A stretch of DNA of 64,000 nucleotides, from assembly GCF_022698165.1 (NCBI RefSeq), contig NZ_JALDAY010000008.1, positions 186,001-250,000 of the forward strand, in the 5' to 3' direction. Source of the DNA: Streptomyces cylindrosporus. Its GTDB lineage: Bacteria > Actinomycetota > Actinomycetes > Streptomycetales > Streptomycetaceae. Under the pieces are notes generated by a model. It was not told the DNA's origin, searched no databases, and worked only from the letters and a program-made list of their open reading frames with translations. This document shows positions 41,801-49,727 of this stretch, in pieces (the stretch's first letter is position 1; each line of letters starts with the position of its first letter). The position numbers and the translations under genes are program-made.

Positions 41801-43174
41801 TCAGCCCCCGGTTCCGACCAGTTCCTCGACCGAGTCGTGCCATATCCGCTCCGACGGGATGCCGATGTTCCGGAGGACGTCGACACCGCTGCGGATCATG
41901 CCGGGTGGGCCCGACAGATAGGCGTCGAACTCGTACCACGGGCCGTACTGGCGTACCGCGTCGGGGAGTTGGAGGTGCCCCTGCTGGTCGATGACTGCGC
42001 GGACCGAGAGCCAGGGGTGTGTCTGCTGGAGCCGGAGCATGGTGTCGATGTCGTACAGGTCGTGGTCGGTGCGGGCGCCGTAGAACACCTCGACCCGTCG
42101 GCGCTCACCGTGCTCGGCGACGTCCTCCACCAGGGCCTTGATCGGCGCTATGCCGGTGCCGCCGCCCAGGCACAGCAGTCCGCTGTCTGTGGTGTGGTCC
42201 ACGGTCATCGAACCGGCCGGCGGACCGAGCCGGACGACGTCGCCGGGCCGGGCGCGGTGGACCAGGGCGTTCGAGACCCAGCCCGCCGGGACCGCCTTCA
42301 CATGGAAGGTCAGCAGACCGTCGGAACGGGGTGCCGAGGCGAAGGAGTAGTGCCGCCAGATACGCGGCCACCAGGGCGTCTCCACGCTTGCGTACTGCCC
42401 GGCCAGGAAGGGGTAGGGCTGGTCCGGGCGGACGGTGACGACCGCGACGTTTGAGGTCCTGAGGTCGTGCGCGACGATCTCAGCGAACCACCAGGCGGGC
42501 GCGCGCAGTTCGTCCGCCGCCGCGGCATCGATCATGACCTGCGAGATCGTGGTGTACGCCCGGACCCAGGCCGCTTCCGTCTCCGCGTCCCAGACGCCCG
42601 TCGCGTACTTGCTCAGGGCCCCGATGAGGCACTCGCCCACCACCGGGTAGTGCTCGGCGCGGGTGCCGTACTTGCGGTGGCCGCGGCCGAGGTTCTGCAG
42701 ATAGGCGACGAGGACCTCGGTGTTGTCGATGTGCTCGGCCGCCGTGAGCAGCGCCTTGAGCAGCCGGTCCCGCTGGGTGTCCATGGAGGCCGGGAACAGC
42801 GACCGCAGGTCGGGGTGTCGGACGAAGAGCAGTGCGTAGAAGTACGAGGTGACCTTGTCCGCGACCGGCGCGACCTCGGACATCGTCCGGCGGATGAGGA
42901 CGGCGTCCGGTGACGCGGTCTCGGCCCGCACCGGGGCGAGGGAGTGCGGCGGTGCGGACCGGGCGGGGCGTTGGACGGGGACGCGGAGGCCGGCCGGGGG
43001 CAAGGCGGCCGTGGAACCGGCCGAGGCGAGGCGGGCGGGTGACGTGGCGGCTCCCTGCGTCGGCCTGGCCGGTACGGCGTCCGCGGGGGCCTCAGGCTGA
43101 GCGTGCGGCGTGAACCAGCCGCCCCCGTCGCCGGAAGTGCCGTTGTCGGCCGACGACGCGGTCGGAGCGTCCAT
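41801..43174 (-). CDS. flavohemoprotein (globin + FAD/NAD(P) reductase) with N-terminal extension
   Basis: This is a 457-residue protein. The globin domain (about 85-220) has GHRKYGTRAEHYPVVGECL, where the His of GHRK is expected to be the proximal heme ligand. The reductase follows with FAD motif WRHYSFASAP and NAD(P) motif LLCLGGGTGIAPIKAL. Flavohemoproteins oxidise NO to nitrate. The first 80 residues are Pro/Ala-rich and absent from typical Hmp; they may be a linker or a mis-set start. The ATG at 43174 was chosen because GAGGCGAGG lies 6 bases upstream; a start at 43195 is possible. Confidence 0.86.
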   Translation of the reverse strand: MDAPTASSADNGTSGDGGGWFTPHAQPEAPADAVPARPTQGAATSPARLASAGSTAALPPAGLRVPVQRPARSAPPHSLAPVRAETASPDAVLIRRTMSEVAPVADKVTSYFYALLFVRHPDLRSLFPASMDTQRDRLLKALLTAAEHIDNTEVLVAYLQNLGRGHRKYGTRAEHYPVVGECLIGALSKYATGVWDAETEAAWVRAYTTISQVMIDAAAADELRAPAWWFAEIVAHDLRTSNVAVVTVRPDQPYPFLAGQYASVETPWWPRIWRHYSFASAPRSDGLLTFHVKAVPAGWVSNALVHRARPGDVVRLGPPAGSMTVDHTTDSGLLCLGGGTGIAPIKALVEDVAEHGERRRVEVFYGARTDHDLYDIDTMLRLQQTHPWLSVRAVIDQQGHLQLPDAVRQYGPWYEFDAYLSGPPGMIRSGVDVLRNIGIPSERIWHDSVEELVGTGG

Positions 43175-43254
43175 GGTGTGCCTCGCCTCGAACATCTTTC
43201 GGTCGGTCTGCGCCCTTCCTCGCTCGGAAGGTGCCTGCTTTCCCCCGCAGACGG

Positions 43255-43278
43255 CTTACTTTCGTACGGACAAGTAAG
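43255..43278. promoter_or_regulatory. inverted repeat upstream of flavohemoprotein gene
   Basis: CTTACTT (43255-43261) and AAGTAAG (43272-43278) flank a 10-base spacer containing CGTACG. It lies about 80 bases upstream of the flavohemoprotein start, a suitable position for an operator. I do not recognise it as an NsrR site. Confidence 0.45.
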
Positions 43279-43423
43279 GCGAGAGTGTGACATTGGCCGC
43301 AGTGCCCACACCGCAGCATCGCACCCCATTCGGACGGTGCGACCGCATAACCGAAAACACGGGTCTTCGATCTCCGCGTCCCGTTAGGCTGCAGTCGACC
43401 CTACCGGTCACCGATCCGATCAA

Positions 43424-44056
43424 TTACCGGGCGCGGCGCACCAATTCATAGGCATCCCACAGATCGCCGCCCATGTACGAGTGTGTCGCAAGACCGGCGA
43501 GATGCCGGTCCGCATTGACCGCCACGGAGACCGGCACCGCACCGAACAGATCCCGGTCCGACAGCGAATCGCCGTAAGCAATGCAGTCCGCACGGGTCAC
43601 TCCGAATTCCGCGCACAGACGGTCGGCAATCTCGACTTTCGCGGCCGCACTGAGAACTCCGGCCGGGTCCACGGGCTCGCTGAACGGCACAGCCGGAAAA
43701 CGCGACCCGAATGCCGCGTGCGCACCCCAGCCAATGAGCCGCTCCACAAAGAACGAAGGCGAGAGCGATACGACGGCGCAGTATTCGCCCTGCTCCCGGA
43801 TCTCCGCCCAGACTTCGCGGATCCGCTCCAGCCAGGGTGCTCCTTCGAAAGCAGCCGTCACATGCGCCTCGGTGAGGTCCGCCCAGAGGGCATACACCTC
43901 AGCCGCGTACTCCGGAGGGCCGATCAGTCCCGCCGAGATCGCCTCGTCCAGGGCCACCGCCTCGGCTTCGAGCCCCAACTGTCGTGAGATCTCCACGGGA
44001 GACGTGGTGCCGCGCAGCAGCGTGCCGTCGAGATCGAAGAGATGAAGTCTCGCCAT
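43424..44056 (-). CDS. HAD-family phosphatase (phosphoserine phosphatase-like)
   Basis: This is a 210-residue HAD hydrolase. Motif I is LHLFDLDGTLLRGTT at the very N-terminus, with the Ser of VVSLSPSFF as motif II and ADCIAYGDSLSDRDLF as motif IV. The helical C1 cap lies between motifs I and II, as in SerB-type enzymes. The substrate is unknown. The ATG at 44056 gives the normal N-terminus; a longer frame to 44125 abuts the parS site and adds unrelated residues. It is divergent from a GNAT gene. Confidence 0.85.
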   Translation of the reverse strand: MARLHLFDLDGTLLRGTTSPVEISRQLGLEAEAVALDEAISAGLIGPPEYAAEVYALWADLTEAHVTAAFEGAPWLERIREVWAEIREQGEYCAVVSLSPSFFVERLIGWGAHAAFGSRFPAVPFSEPVDPAGVLSAAAKVEIADRLCAEFGVTRADCIAYGDSLSDRDLFGAVPVSVAVNADRHLAGLATHSYMGGDLWDAYELVRRAR

Positions 44057-44125
44057 GGGACCCGAGGCTAACCGGGCACCCCAAGGACCCCCTCGTGAGC
44101 CCCCGGACGCTCGCCGTTCGCTCAT

Positions 44126-44139
44126 GTTTCACGTGAAAC
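44126..44139. other. ParB-binding site parS
   Basis: Exact GTTTCACGTGAAAC in the divergent gap between the HAD phosphatase and GNAT genes. Confidence 0.93.
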
Positions 44140-44250
44140 ACCCGGCATCTGTCGGCGCCCTGTGCGGTTGACCACGACATGGCCAAAAGCTCTCGCGTCT
44201 CGGTGGAAAGAGGTGGACGCCGAGGGCACCCGTCAGACAGCCTGACCTGC

Positions 44251-45117
44251 GTGGCGACTCCTTCCCTCACTGCTCTCCCCGTCCGCCGTCTGACGCTTCG
44301 CGATCTCACCGCCTGCGCCGACTTGTCCGAGGACCGGGGGTGGCCACGCGAGGAGCACAAGTGGGGCTTCCTCCTCACAGCCGGGAAGGGGTACGGCATC
44401 GACGACCCCGACGGCGGTCTCGTCTGCGCCTGTGTCGTCACCGAGTACGGACCGCAGGACCGGCCCGATCTCGCCGCCATCGGGATGGTGTTGGTCGCCG
44501 AACGGCACGCCCGCCAGGGCATCGGGCGCCATCTGATGCGGCACATCGTCTCGGCGATGGGCCCCACCCCGCTGACCCTGCACGCCACCCCGAACGGCCG
44601 CCCGCTCTATGAGGAACTTGGCTTCAAGGTCACCGGCCGGGCCGAGATGCTGCGCGGACACTTCACTTCCGGCGGACCGGAGACCGAGGTCGTCACGAGG
44701 GCCGCGACCGCCGAGGATCTCGCCGCGATCGTCCGCCTCGACGAGGAGGTGTTCGGGGCCGACCGCACGCACATCGTCACGCGGCTGCCGGCCTTCGCCG
44801 ACCGCCTGTGCGTCGCCGAGGAGAACGGCCGACTCATCGGATACGCGGGCGCCTGGCCGAACATGGAGACCCATGTGGTCGGCCCGCTGATCGCCCGGGA
44901 CACGGAGACCGCGAAAGCGCTCATCGCCTCCCTCGCCGCCCAGACCGACCGCCCCTTGCGCACAGACATCGACGTACGCCACGAAGAGCTGCTGGCGTGG
45001 GCGAAGGAGCGAGGGCTGGAGTCCGTCGCGTTCAACGCCGTGATGGCGTACGGCATCGCGGAGCTGCCCGGCGACTGGACCCGGCGGTTCGCCCCCGTGA
45101 CGGTGGCGGCAGGCTGA
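44251..45117 (+). CDS. GNAT acetyltransferase with two GNAT-like halves
   Basis: This is a 288-residue protein. The N-terminal half has the acetyl-CoA loop motif ERHARQGIGRHLMRHI (about residue 95) followed by LYEELGFKVTGR. The C-terminal half (from TRAATAEDLAAIVRLDEEVF) resembles a second, degenerate GNAT domain with LIGYAGAWPNM but no clear pyrophosphate loop. The acceptor is unknown. The GTG at 44251 (VATPSLTALPVRRL) was chosen as the likely start; an ATG at 44179 would add 24 basic residues. It is followed 36 bp on by another GNAT gene. Confidence 0.8.
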   Translation: MATPSLTALPVRRLTLRDLTACADLSEDRGWPREEHKWGFLLTAGKGYGIDDPDGGLVCACVVTEYGPQDRPDLAAIGMVLVAERHARQGIGRHLMRHIVSAMGPTPLTLHATPNGRPLYEELGFKVTGRAEMLRGHFTSGGPETEVVTRAATAEDLAAIVRLDEEVFGADRTHIVTRLPAFADRLCVAEENGRLIGYAGAWPNMETHVVGPLIARDTETAKALIASLAAQTDRPLRTDIDVRHEELLAWAKERGLESVAFNAVMAYGIAELPGDWTRRFAPVTVAAG

Positions 45118-45153
45118 ACCTGCTCCAGAAGGCCGGTGCGTAGGGTTGCCGGC

Positions 45154-45606
45154 ATGGGAGATCTTGAGATGCGGCCCGCCACAGCGGAGGATGTGCCCGC
45201 GATCGTCGCGATGCTCGCCGACGACCCCCTCGGCGCCCAGCGCGAGTCGCCGGACGATCTGACGCCCTATCTGAGGGCTCTGGAGCGTCTGGTGGCCGAC
45301 CCGAACCAGCATCTGATCGTCGCCACCCGCGAGGGCCGTGTCGTCGGCACACTTCAGCTGACGATCGTTCCCGGACTGTCGCGACGGGGTTCCACCCGGT
45401 CGATCATCGAAGGCGTCCGTATCCACGCGGCCGAGCGGGGCAGCGGGCTGGGCACGCGGCTCATCGAGTGGGCGATCGACGCGTCTCGGCGCGAGGGCTG
45501 CCAGTTGGTCCAGCTGACCTCCGACAACACGCGCACCGACGCTCACCGGTTCTACGAACGGCTCGGCTTCACGGCTTCACATGTGGGCTTCAAGCTCCAG
45601 CTGTGA
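45154..45606 (+). CDS. GNAT family N-acetyltransferase
   Basis: This is a 150-residue single-domain GNAT. The core motif AAERGSGLGTRLIEWAID (about residues 91-108) binds acetyl-CoA, and AHRFYERLGF is the family C-terminal motif. The N-terminus is EMRPATAEDVPAIVAML. The acceptor is unknown. It probably follows the upstream GNAT gene in one operon. A parS-centred palindrome lies 6 bases after its stop. Confidence 0.88.
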   Translation: MGDLEMRPATAEDVPAIVAMLADDPLGAQRESPDDLTPYLRALERLVADPNQHLIVATREGRVVGTLQLTIVPGLSRRGSTRSIIEGVRIHAAERGSGLGTRLIEWAIDASRREGCQLVQLTSDNTRTDAHRFYERLGFTASHVGFKLQL

Positions 45607-45612
45607 AGGTGA

Positions 45613-45642
45613 GGCGTGGTGTTTCACGTGAAACACCACGCC
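45613..45642. terminator. 30-bp perfect palindrome with parS core between convergent genes
   Basis: Bases 45613-45627 are the exact reverse complement of 45628-45642, with parS (45621-45634) at the centre. It lies 6 bp after the GNAT stop and 17 bp before the end of the convergent serine-hydrolase gene, where a bidirectional terminator is expected. Function in RNA is inferred. Confidence 0.6.
45621..45634. other. ParB-binding site parS
   Basis: Exact GTTTCACGTGAAAC at the centre of the palindrome between the GNAT and serine-hydrolase genes. Confidence 0.93.
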
Positions 45643-45659
45643 GGGCCCGCCGATGGGGT

Positions 45660-47045
45660 CTAGCCGATCCCCCGCCATCCGTCCGGGTCCACCCCACCCG
45701 GCACAGAAGCCTCCTCGTCGTACGGCTGACGCGTGAACACGAACGACCCGAGGTCCAGGTGGCTCACGGTCCCGTCCGGGCGCCGTACGGCCCTCAGGAG
45801 CTCTCCGGCGTAGTAGCCCTCCAGTCCGGTCCAGGTGCCGTCGCCGTTCGCCCTGAAGCGCGAGCGTCGGCCCTTGCCGGTCAGCGGCTCCAGCGAGACG
45901 AGCCCGTCGGCCGTCAGTCTCAGAGCGAAACCGTACGTGCCCCAGTACCACTGGCCGGCCAACTCCAGTACGTCCGGCTCGACTTCGCGCATCGGCCGCC
46001 ACGGCTCGGGAATCCGGGGCTCGGCCTCGGCGACGATCCGGACGAGATCGGCGGCCACGGTGCCGAGCAGCGGACCGGAGGTGCAGTTGGCGAGGACCAC
46101 GGCCGCGACGTCGTCCTCCACGCTCATGGCGAGGCAGGCGAGGAAACCCGGCAGGGATCCCGAGTGCCCGACGAGGAGCCGCTCGTCCTGGCGCCGGATC
46201 TCCATGCCCAGGCCGTACGCATAGCCCGCGGCGACGTCCGGAGCCTCGGGCGGAGCCGCCGGGGTCCGCATCTCCAGCAGCGACTCGGCGCTCAGAACAC
46301 GGTCGTCCCCCTTGGCCAGGAAGGCCGCGAAGCGCGCCAAGTCCCCTGTCGTCGACCAGAGTTGACCGGCCGGAGCCATGCGGCCGAGGTCCTCCGCGGG
46401 CTCCGGCAGCATCACGTCCGCCCAGGGGTGCACGGCCCAGCCGCCCGCGTGCGGAGCACGCGGTCGTCCGCTCGTGCGGTGGAGGCCGAGAGGTTCGAGC
46501 ACTTCCCGCCGAAGAACCTCCTCCCAAGGGGCCCCCCGCAGCTCCTCGACCAGCGCGCCGAGCAGGGTGAAACCGGGGTTGGAGTAGTGGAATCTCCGGC
46601 CGACAGGATGCACCAGGGGCTGCTCGCCGAGAACGTCGCCGAGTCCGGGGCGCAGCACACCCGGTGTCCGCTCCCACCACGGTCCCGGTGACTCGGCGGC
46701 CAACCCGGCGGTGTGCGCGAGCAGTTCGGCGATGGTGGCCTCCCCCGCCCCGGTGCCCGGCAGATGCTTCTCCAGGGGGTCACCGAGGTCGAGCGCACCC
46801 TCGTCACGCAGCCGCATGACGAGAACGGCCGTGAAGGTCTTCGTGATCGAGCCGATGCGGTACTGCACGTTCTCGTCCGGCCCGTGCCCGTCCACGGAGG
46901 TCCGCGCGCCGTGCCACACCGCCTCCCCGCCCCGCACGACCGCCGCGACCAGCGACGGCGCCCGCCCCTCGGCTTGGGCCAAGGCGATCCGGTGCAGCAG
47001 GGACCTGCGGGTACCGGCGAGCAACTCTTCCTGGGATGTCGTCAT
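45660..47045 (-). CDS. serine hydrolase, class C beta-lactamase / PBP-like family
   Basis: This is a 461-residue protein of the beta-lactamase superfamily (AmpC/esterase/D-aminopeptidase type). SITKTF (about residue 67) supplies the SxxK nucleophile, YSNPGF (about 155) the YxN motif, and HSGSLPGF is the HxG triad near residue 310. It has no signal peptide and is probably cytoplasmic. The C-terminal 120 residues form an extra lipocalin-like domain common in esterase relatives. The substrate is unknown and resistance should not be assumed. The ATG at 47045 gives the normal N-terminus. Confidence 0.85.
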   Translation of the reverse strand: MTTSQEELLAGTRRSLLHRIALAQAEGRAPSLVAAVVRGGEAVWHGARTSVDGHGPDENVQYRIGSITKTFTAVLVMRLRDEGALDLGDPLEKHLPGTGAGEATIAELLAHTAGLAAESPGPWWERTPGVLRPGLGDVLGEQPLVHPVGRRFHYSNPGFTLLGALVEELRGAPWEEVLRREVLEPLGLHRTSGRPRAPHAGGWAVHPWADVMLPEPAEDLGRMAPAGQLWSTTGDLARFAAFLAKGDDRVLSAESLLEMRTPAAPPEAPDVAAGYAYGLGMEIRRQDERLLVGHSGSLPGFLACLAMSVEDDVAAVVLANCTSGPLLGTVAADLVRIVAEAEPRIPEPWRPMREVEPDVLELAGQWYWGTYGFALRLTADGLVSLEPLTGKGRRSRFRANGDGTWTGLEGYYAGELLRAVRRPDGTVSHLDLGSFVFTRQPYDEEASVPGGVDPDGWRGIG

Positions 47046-47202
47046 GCCCCCAAGTGCATCGCGTGAGGTGCTCGGCCGTCGAGCTGATTTGCCCGACTCC
47101 TCGCAAGGGCGACGACCACCGGCGAGCCCGGATCGCGCACCGATGAGTTTCCCGCGCCACGCTGGTCTGTATCCCGGAGACCCGCGGACGGAAGGCTGAG
47201 CC

Positions 47203-47769
47203 ATGCGCAAACTGATCTACGGCATGAACCTGACCCTGGACGGCTACATCGCCGCGGTCGGCGACGACATCGGCTGGAGCGGACCGCCGAGCGAAGAGCT
47301 GTTCCAGTGGTGGCTCGACCACGAGCAGGCGAGTGGCCTGACGCTGTACGGGCGCAAGCTGTGGGAGACGATGAGCTCCTACTGGCCGACCGGCGACCAG
47401 CAGCCGGGCGCCACCCCGGCGGAGATCGAGTTCGCGCGGACCTGGCGGGACACGCCGAAGGTGGTCTTCTCCTCGACGATCGACAAGGTCGACTGGAACA
47501 CCCGTCTGGTCACCGGCGACGCGATCGCCGAGATCACCCGTCTCAAAGCCGAGGACGGCGGCCCGATGAACATCGGCGGCGCGACGCTCGCCGGGGCGGC
47601 CATGCGCGCCGGACTGATCGACGAGTACGTGATCGCCACCCATCCGGTCCTGGTGGGCGGCGGCACGCCGTTCTTCACCGCGCTGGACAGCTGGGTGAAC
47701 CTGAACCTGGTGGAGACGCGGACCCTTCCCGGCGGCGTGCTCCTGACCAGGTACGAGACGAGGCGCTGA
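47203..47769 (+). CDS. RibD C-terminal/dihydrofolate reductase-like protein
   Basis: This is a 188-residue protein starting MRKLIYGMNLTLDGYIAAVG, the hallmark of the RibD_C/DHFR-fold family. GPMNIGGATLAGAAMRAGLIDEY (split by normal spacing) forms the NADPH-binding part. It probably reduces a pteridine- or pyrimidine-like substrate with NADPH, but most members are uncharacterised. It stands alone between the serine hydrolase and dnaB genes. AAGGCTGAG near the ATG may serve as a weak ribosome-binding site. Confidence 0.88.
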   Translation: MRKLIYGMNLTLDGYIAAVGDDIGWSGPPSEELFQWWLDHEQASGLTLYGRKLWETMSSYWPTGDQQPGATPAEIEFARTWRDTPKVVFSSTIDKVDWNTRLVTGDAIAEITRLKAEDGGPMNIGGATLAGAAMRAGLIDEYVIATHPVLVGGGTPFFTALDSWVNLNLVETRTLPGGVLLTRYETRR

Positions 47770-47799
47770 GCAGCAGCACCCACGCGCCGGTCTCAGGGC

Positions 47800-49269
47800 T
47801 CAGGTCTGCGCCATGTCCACGAACCGCGAGTAGTGGCCCTGGAAGGCGACGGTGATCGTCGCCGTCGGGCCGTTACGGTGCTTGCCGACGATGATGTCCG
47901 CCTCGCCCGCGCGCGGCGACTCCTTCTCGTAGGCGTCCTCGCGGTGCAGCAGGATGACCATGTCGGCGTCCTGCTCGATGGAACCGGACTCACGCAGGTC
48001 GGACACCTGCGGCTTCTTGTCGGTGCGCTGCTCGGGTCCACGGTTGAGCTGCGAGAGCGCGATCACCGGGACCTCCAGCTCCTTGGCCAGCAGCTTGAGG
48101 TTTCGGGACATGTCCGAGACCTCCTGCTGACGGCTCTCGGAGCGCTTGCCGGACTGCATCAGCTGGAGATAGTCGATGATCACGAGCTTGATGTCGTTGC
48201 GCTGCTTCAGGCGGCGGCACTTGGCGCGGATCTCCATCATCGACAGGTTCGGGGAGTCGTCGATGTAGAGCGGAGCGGACGAGACCTCGGGCATCCGGCG
48301 CGCCAGCCGGGTCCAGTCCTCGTCCGTCATCGTCCCGGAGCGCATGTGGTGCAGGGCGACGCGGGCCTCGGCGGACAGCAGGCGCATCGCGATCTCGTTG
48401 CGGCCCATTTCGAGGGAGAAGATGACGCTCGGCAGGTTGTGCTTGATCGAGGCCGCTCTCGCGAAGTCCAGCGCGAGCGTGGACTTGCCCATGGCGGGAC
48501 GGGCCGCGATGACGATCATCTGACCCGGGTGCAGCCCGTTGGTGAGCGAGTCGAGGTCCGTGAACCCGGTGGGCACACCGGTCATCTCGCCGCTGCGCGA
48601 GCCGATCGCCTCGATCTCGTCGAGCGCGCCCTCCATGATGTCGCCGAGCGGCAGATAGTCCTCGCTGGTGCGCTGCTCGGTGACCGCGTAGATCTCGGCC
48701 TGGGCGCGGTTGACGATCTCGTCGACGTCGTCGTCGGCCGCGTATCCCATCTGGGTGATGCGGGTGCCCGCCTCGACCAGCCGGCGCAGGACCGCGCGCT
48801 CGTGCACGATCTCCGCGTAGTACTCGGCGTTGGCCGCCGTCGGCACCGTCTGGACAAGGGTGTGCAGATACGATGCGCCACCGACCTTGTTGATCTCGCC
48901 GCGCTTGGTGAGCTCGGCGCCGATCGTGATGGGGTCGGCGGGCTCGCCCTTGGCATAGACGTCGAGGATCGCCTGGAAGATCGTCTCGTGTGCCGGCTTG
49001 TAGAAGTCGTGGCCCTTGATGACCTCGACGACGTCGGCGATGGCATCCTTGGACAGCAGCATGCCGCCGAGGACGGACTGCTCGGCATCGAGATCCTGGG
49101 GCGGCACGCGTTCGAAGGCGACGCCACCGTCCCATTCGCCGTTCTCCCGGCCCCGCTCGTGCTGCTCCTCGCGACCCCGGCCCCCGTCGCCGCGTCGGCG
49201 GGAGGCAGGCAGACGATCACTGGGCCCGCTGTCGGCCCACGGGTCGTCCAAGGGCTCGGAAACGCTCAC
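47800..49269 (-). CDS. dnaB: replicative DNA helicase DnaB
   Basis: This 489-residue helicase has an N-terminal domain (about 45-150, PPQDLDAEQSVLGGMLLS) that binds primase, a linker helix, and a RecA-like C-terminal domain with Walker A ARPAMGKST (about 245), Walker B VIIDYLQLM and QLNRGPEQRTDKKP. It is the ring helicase of the replication fork. There is no intein. The first 40 residues are a low-complexity Arg/Gly/Glu tail. The GTG at 49269 was chosen because GGAGG lies just upstream. The divergent gap holds several DnaA boxes, so dnaB may be regulated by DnaA. Confidence 0.97.
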   Translation of the reverse strand: MSVSEPLDDPWADSGPSDRLPASRRRGDGGRGREEQHERGRENGEWDGGVAFERVPPQDLDAEQSVLGGMLLSKDAIADVVEVIKGHDFYKPAHETIFQAILDVYAKGEPADPITIGAELTKRGEINKVGGASYLHTLVQTVPTAANAEYYAEIVHERAVLRRLVEAGTRITQMGYAADDDVDEIVNRAQAEIYAVTEQRTSEDYLPLGDIMEGALDEIEAIGSRSGEMTGVPTGFTDLDSLTNGLHPGQMIVIAARPAMGKSTLALDFARAASIKHNLPSVIFSLEMGRNEIAMRLLSAEARVALHHMRSGTMTDEDWTRLARRMPEVSSAPLYIDDSPNLSMMEIRAKCRRLKQRNDIKLVIIDYLQLMQSGKRSESRQQEVSDMSRNLKLLAKELEVPVIALSQLNRGPEQRTDKKPQVSDLRESGSIEQDADMVILLHREDAYEKESPRAGEADIIVGKHRNGPTATITVAFQGHYSRFVDMAQT

Positions 49270-49727
49270 CGAGCCACCTCCTCCCGTCCGCAGGGCGGAC
49301 CTAGCCATGCCCTCAGTTCTACGGCACGGCACTGACAAATGAGAGGCCCAACTCCGCTTGTGGCGCGTCGGTTTTGTGATGGTTTCCCGGCCGGCGGACG
49401 GAGTGGGCGCCGGACCACGGTAGGCCTGTGGGCACCGTCAGCCAATCTGGTTATCCACAGGCCATGTGGACGACGGCCCGGATGCTGTGGAGAACTCCGC
49501 AAAACCTGTGCACGACACGGTGGACAGCCCTGTGAACAAGCTCGGGCCACTTCCATCACACCTACCCTGACCTGCACCTTTCCCGTCCACCGGCTGTGCA
49601 GAAGAAAAACTTCCCCAGTCGGATCAAGATCGCCTCGAACGCCACGCCAAAGTACACACCCCGAGTGAATCGGTAAGGGTCACAAATACTTTGCATCTCT
49701 TACCTGTGGACGATTAGATTGGTGCAC
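49270..49727. promoter_or_regulatory. dnaB-MATE divergent region with DnaA boxes and leaderless promoter
   Basis: No gene lies in these 458 bp. DnaA-box-like 9-mers are TTATCCACA at 49451-49459 and reverse-strand copies TCGTCCACA (49465-49473), TTCTCCACA (49486-49494), TCGTGCACA (49507-49515), TTGTTCACA (49531-49539) and TCGTCCACA (49705-49713). The rightmost box lies between TTGCAT (49691-49696) and TAGATT (49715-49720), which form a promoter with an 18-bp spacer. Its start point would fall at or next to the ATG at 49728, predicting a leaderless mRNA for the MATE gene. Confidence 0.7.

Noticed and set aside
45660..47045. antibiotic-resistance beta-lactamase
   Set aside because: SxxK and YxN motifs occur throughout the serine-hydrolase superfamily. 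There is no signal peptide, and an extra C-terminal domain fits an esterase or peptidase.
47800..49269. possible intein in DnaB
   Set aside because: The helicase domain runs without interruption from Walker A to the C-terminus at normal length.
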